64,000 bases of DNA, taken from positions 1 to 64,000 of the forward strand of contig JBCCXT010000006.1 of the NCBI GenBank assembly GCA_039191215.1, given 5' to 3'. Below are positions 61,569-64,000 of this stretch, piece after piece; within the stretch, counting starts at the first letter, position 1, and every line of letters begins with the position of its first letter. Below the pieces are notes generated by a model. It saw only the letters and a list, made by a program, of their open reading frames with translations, had not been told where the DNA came from and ran no database searches. The translations under genes were made by a program, and so were the position numbers. This stretch comes from HKCCE3408 sp039191215. GTDB taxonomy: Bacteria > Pseudomonadota > Alphaproteobacteria > Rhodobacterales > Rhodobacteraceae.

Positions 61569-64000
61569 TGAGTATGCAGATACGCAAAACGCTTGCCATC
61601 GGAACGGCCCTTCTGACCTGCCTGACGGCGCAGGCCACAGGCCAGGGCTTTTCGATCTCCACCCCGGATGGCGCGGTGATCGCGGGCGGCACGCCACCGC
61701 CCTACCGCCCGGGCTATGCGCCCGTCGACGACACGCTGCGCCGGGCCGATGTGACCGTGCAATTCGACAGCCTCTTGCAAGACCGGCTGCTGAATGTCGG
61801 CACCGAGGACCTGCGCGAAGGCTATGCACCCGGTGAGGTCGTGCGCTTCCGCGCCTCGACCAATTACCCCGCCTTCATCGAACGTGCCGAGATACGCATC
61901 ATCGACCGGACACGGCCGGGCCGAAATATCATTACCAGCTTGCCGATTGCGCCCAATGGCACGGCCGATTGGACGATGCCCGCAGACGGGCCGCAGCACC
62001 TGGCCTATGTCTTGCGCGTCTACGCCCCATCGGGGCGCTTTGATGAGACCATCCCCGCGCCCCTGCGGCGCCAGCAAGGCCCGGTTGACACCCGCGATCT
62101 GACCTCTGCCTTCCGCGAAACCGGCGCGGGCGAGGATCGCACCGCCATCCGCAACATCCCCGTGCGCGGCGGCACGGTCACCGTCTCTGGCACAGGTGCC
62201 ACACCCGGCGCCACAAGCACGGTCATGGGCGATGAAATTGCCGCCGACGGGCAGGGCCGCTTTGCCATCAGCCGGATCCTTCCGGTGGGCGACAATGTGG
62301 TTGAGATTGAAACCGGCGGGCGGCGCTTTTTGCGCGACGTCTACATCCCGCCATCGGATTGGTTCACGGCAGGCATCATCGATATCACCGCCGGGCTGAG
62401 CTCGGGCGGGATCGACGATGACGATGGCTCCTACATAGACGGCCGGGCAGCGGTTTACGCCACCGGCATGACCGCCTCGGGCTGGCGCGTCACAGCCTCG
62501 GCTGACACCGAATACGGGTCCCTGGAGGATATCTTTAGCCGCCTCGATGACCGCGACCCGCTGCGCGTGCTGGACCGGCTGCGCGAGGACGGCACCGATC
62601 TTTACCCGACCTATGGCGATGACAGCACCTGGATCGATTCCACGCCGACCTCGGGCAATCTGTTCCTGCGCCTGGAAAACGACACGACCCGGCTGACCTG
62701 GGGCGATTTCACCACCTCGGTCGAGGGGCCGGGCCTGCTGCGCCACAGCCGCGATCTTTATGGTGCGGAGCTAGAATACCGAAGCGCCGGCAGCACATCG
62801 GCCGGCCAGCCGCGTTTCTCGGGCGAGCTGTTCGCGGCCACGCCCGACAGCCTGCCGCAGCGCGATATCTTGCGCGGCACGGGCGGGTCGCTTTACTTTC
62901 TGTCGCGGCGCGATCTTGTCGGCGGATCATCGACCGTCACAATCGAAGAGACCGATGCCGATACCGGGTTTGTCATCACGACCCAAACCCTGACCGAGGG
63001 CCGCGATTACGTGGTCGATCACCTGCAGGGCGTGTTGATCTTGTCTGAGCCGCTGCAAAGCGGGACGGGCGACGGCACGCTCGTCACCGGGGTTAGCGAT
63101 GCGCGCGTCCTGAACCTGGTTGTGCAGTACGAATACGTGCCTTCCGGTGGCGATGTGGAGGCGGCCTCTTACGGCGGGCGGGCCGATTATTGGATCACGG
63201 ATGCGTTGCGCGTTGGCGTCACCGTCTTGTCCGAGGAAACCGGTGCGGGGCGGCAGGACAATGCGGGCATCGATCTGAGCTATTCCCTGGGCGGAGCCAG
63301 CGGTCTCGACCTAGAAGTGGCGTTTGCCGACGGGCCGGGATTTGGCCGCGCGACCTCCACCGATGGCGGTCTGACGCTGGCCACAACCGGCAGCGGCGCG
63401 GACCGGTCCGCGGGCGCCTATGAGGCGCGGCTGCGGCTGGATTTTTCCGATCTGGGCTTGAATGTGGATGGCAGTATTGAGGCTTATGCGCAGCGCCGCG
63501 AGGAGGGATTTGATACCATCGCTGAGGCCACAGATAGCGACCAGTCGCTTTATGGGATCGCCGTTGATCTCGGCCTGACCGAGCGGACGCGGTTTGGCCT
63601 GGATGCGGAGCGGTTCCGCCAGGACACCGGCGAGGAGCGCGCGGAGGCTGAACTGCGCCTCAGCCACGCGCTCAACGCACAGTGGACAATCGAAGGTGCT
63701 CTGGCCTGGCTTGACCAGACCGACCCGGGCGATCCCGATGAGACCGGGACGCGAACCGATGCGGCGATCCGGCTGAGCTATGCCGCCAGCGACGATCTGA
63801 CGGTGTACGGCTTTGCCCAGGGCACGATTGATGTGGATGGCGGGCTTGATCGCAATGACCGCGCGGGCGTGGGCTTTGAAGCCGCCTTGGGCGACCGGGT
63901 TGATGCGGCTGCCGAGATTTCGGGCGGCGAAGGCGGTGCGGCAGGCCGGGCGCGGATCGCCTGGCGGCCGACGGATCGCAACGAGGTCTATCTCGGCTAT
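61568..64000 (+). CDS. Large outer-membrane beta-barrel protein, partial
   Basis: Open to the window edge: 811 codons from the ATG at 61568 with no stop. A Sec signal (RKTLAIGTALLTCLTAQATG) is followed by beta-sandwich domains and then a barrel-like half. The segment RGTGGSLYFLSRRDLVGGSS followed by TEGRDYVVDHLQGVLILSEPL is the hallmark of the large surface proteins that sit beside DUF11 or OmpA-like repeat proteins, leading into alternating strands such as RTRFGLDAERFRQDTGEE. The start overlaps the stop of the DUF11 gene by one base, so the pair is translationally coupled. Probably an outer-membrane anchor or secretion partner for that protein; the C-terminus is not visible. Confidence 0.82.
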   Translation, partial: MSMQIRKTLAIGTALLTCLTAQATGQGFSISTPDGAVIAGGTPPPYRPGYAPVDDTLRRADVTVQFDSLLQDRLLNVGTEDLREGYAPGEVVRFRASTNYPAFIERAEIRIIDRTRPGRNIITSLPIAPNGTADWTMPADGPQHLAYVLRVYAPSGRFDETIPAPLRRQQGPVDTRDLTSAFRETGAGEDRTAIRNIPVRGGTVTVSGTGATPGATSTVMGDEIAADGQGRFAISRILPVGDNVVEIETGGRRFLRDVYIPPSDWFTAGIIDITAGLSSGGIDDDDGSYIDGRAAVYATGMTASGWRVTASADTEYGSLEDIFSRLDDRDPLRVLDRLREDGTDLYPTYGDDSTWIDSTPTSGNLFLRLENDTTRLTWGDFTTSVEGPGLLRHSRDLYGAELEYRSAGSTSAGQPRFSGELFAATPDSLPQRDILRGTGGSLYFLSRRDLVGGSSTVTIEETDADTGFVITTQTLTEGRDYVVDHLQGVLILSEPLQSGTGDGTLVTGVSDARVLNLVVQYEYVPSGGDVEAASYGGRADYWITDALRVGVTVLSEETGAGRQDNAGIDLSYSLGGASGLDLEVAFADGPGFGRATSTDGGLTLATTGSGADRSAGAYEARLRLDFSDLGLNVDGSIEAYAQRREEGFDTIAEATDSDQSLYGIAVDLGLTERTRFGLDAERFRQDTGEERAEAELRLSHALNAQWTIEGALAWLDQTDPGDPDETGTRTDAAIRLSYAASDDLTVYGFAQGTIDVDGGLDRNDRAGVGFEAALGDRVDAAAEISGGEGGAAGRARIAWRPTDRNEVYLGY

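Noticed and set aside
61421..62746. Minus-strand open frame of about 440 codons opposite the outer-membrane gene
   Set aside because: Shadow of high-GC codon use; the plus frame continues open for 811 codons with a signal peptide and recognised motifs.

Overview
The window looks like a chromosomal segment of a high-GC alphaproteobacterium, most likely of the Rhodobacteraceae/Roseobacter group. This rests on GC-rich codon use, many ABC importers for organic solutes, ATGA/GTGA gene overlaps, twin-arginine signals and SorC/GntR-FCD regulators. It is inference; no rRNA or other marker gene is present. No tRNA, rRNA, CRISPR array, prophage or insertion sequence was seen.

Layout. 1-4.7 kb: the tail of an amidohydrolase, then a BMP/PnrA-type nucleoside-like ABC importer (binding protein, double ATPase, two permeases). 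5.0-11.7 kb (minus): an eight-gene operon with a PotABCD-type importer followed by a cysteine hydrolase, an unrecognised protein, a GFA-fold protein and a DUF917 protein. 11.9-13.0 kb: a 2-oxoglutarate/Fe(II)-type dioxygenase. 13.0-24.2 kb: a divergent sugar or polyol locus. Leftward it has a binding protein, MalF/MalG-like permeases, a SorC regulator and a xylulokinase-like kinase. Rightward it has a MalK-like ATPase, a glycerol-1-phosphate dehydrogenase relative, a hexulose-phosphate isomerase, an SDR, a ketose 3-epimerase and a HAD protein. A palindromic operator lies between the arms. 24.2-27.7 kb: LysR regulator, Tat-exported metallo-beta-lactamase-fold protein and GMC oxidoreductase. 27.7-30.2 kb: a PAS-GGDEF-EAL c-di-GMP protein.

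30.3-34.2 kb is a heavily decayed gene for a secreted galactose-oxidase-like protein with PA14-like and about 145-residue repeat modules. It carries at least six in-frame stops and about ten frameshifts.

34.5-42.0 kb is the most unusual part. A stand-alone Roadblock/LC7 protein is followed by four consecutive P-loop GTPases: dynamin-like, small GTPase with a charged tail, dynamin-like, and small GTPase with a C-terminal Roadblock-like domain and a degenerate G3 motif. It reads as one operon holding a twice-repeated two-gene module, and I propose it is a multi-GTPase membrane-remodelling or surface-organising system controlled by Roadblock proteins. I do not recognise a described counterpart.

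42.4-54.9 kb: a second divergent catabolic locus (FGGY kinase, two class II aldolases, HAD, MBL hydrolase, Tm-1-like protein, MalK-type importer) under a GntR/FCD regulator. TGTATACA-centred palindromes lie upstream of the MBL-led operon and of the importer, and a one-mismatch copy lies upstream of a malonyl-CoA synthetase gene. 55.1 kb to the end: a 2,144-residue secreted DUF11-repeat protein, translationally coupled to a large outer-membrane protein that runs off the window.
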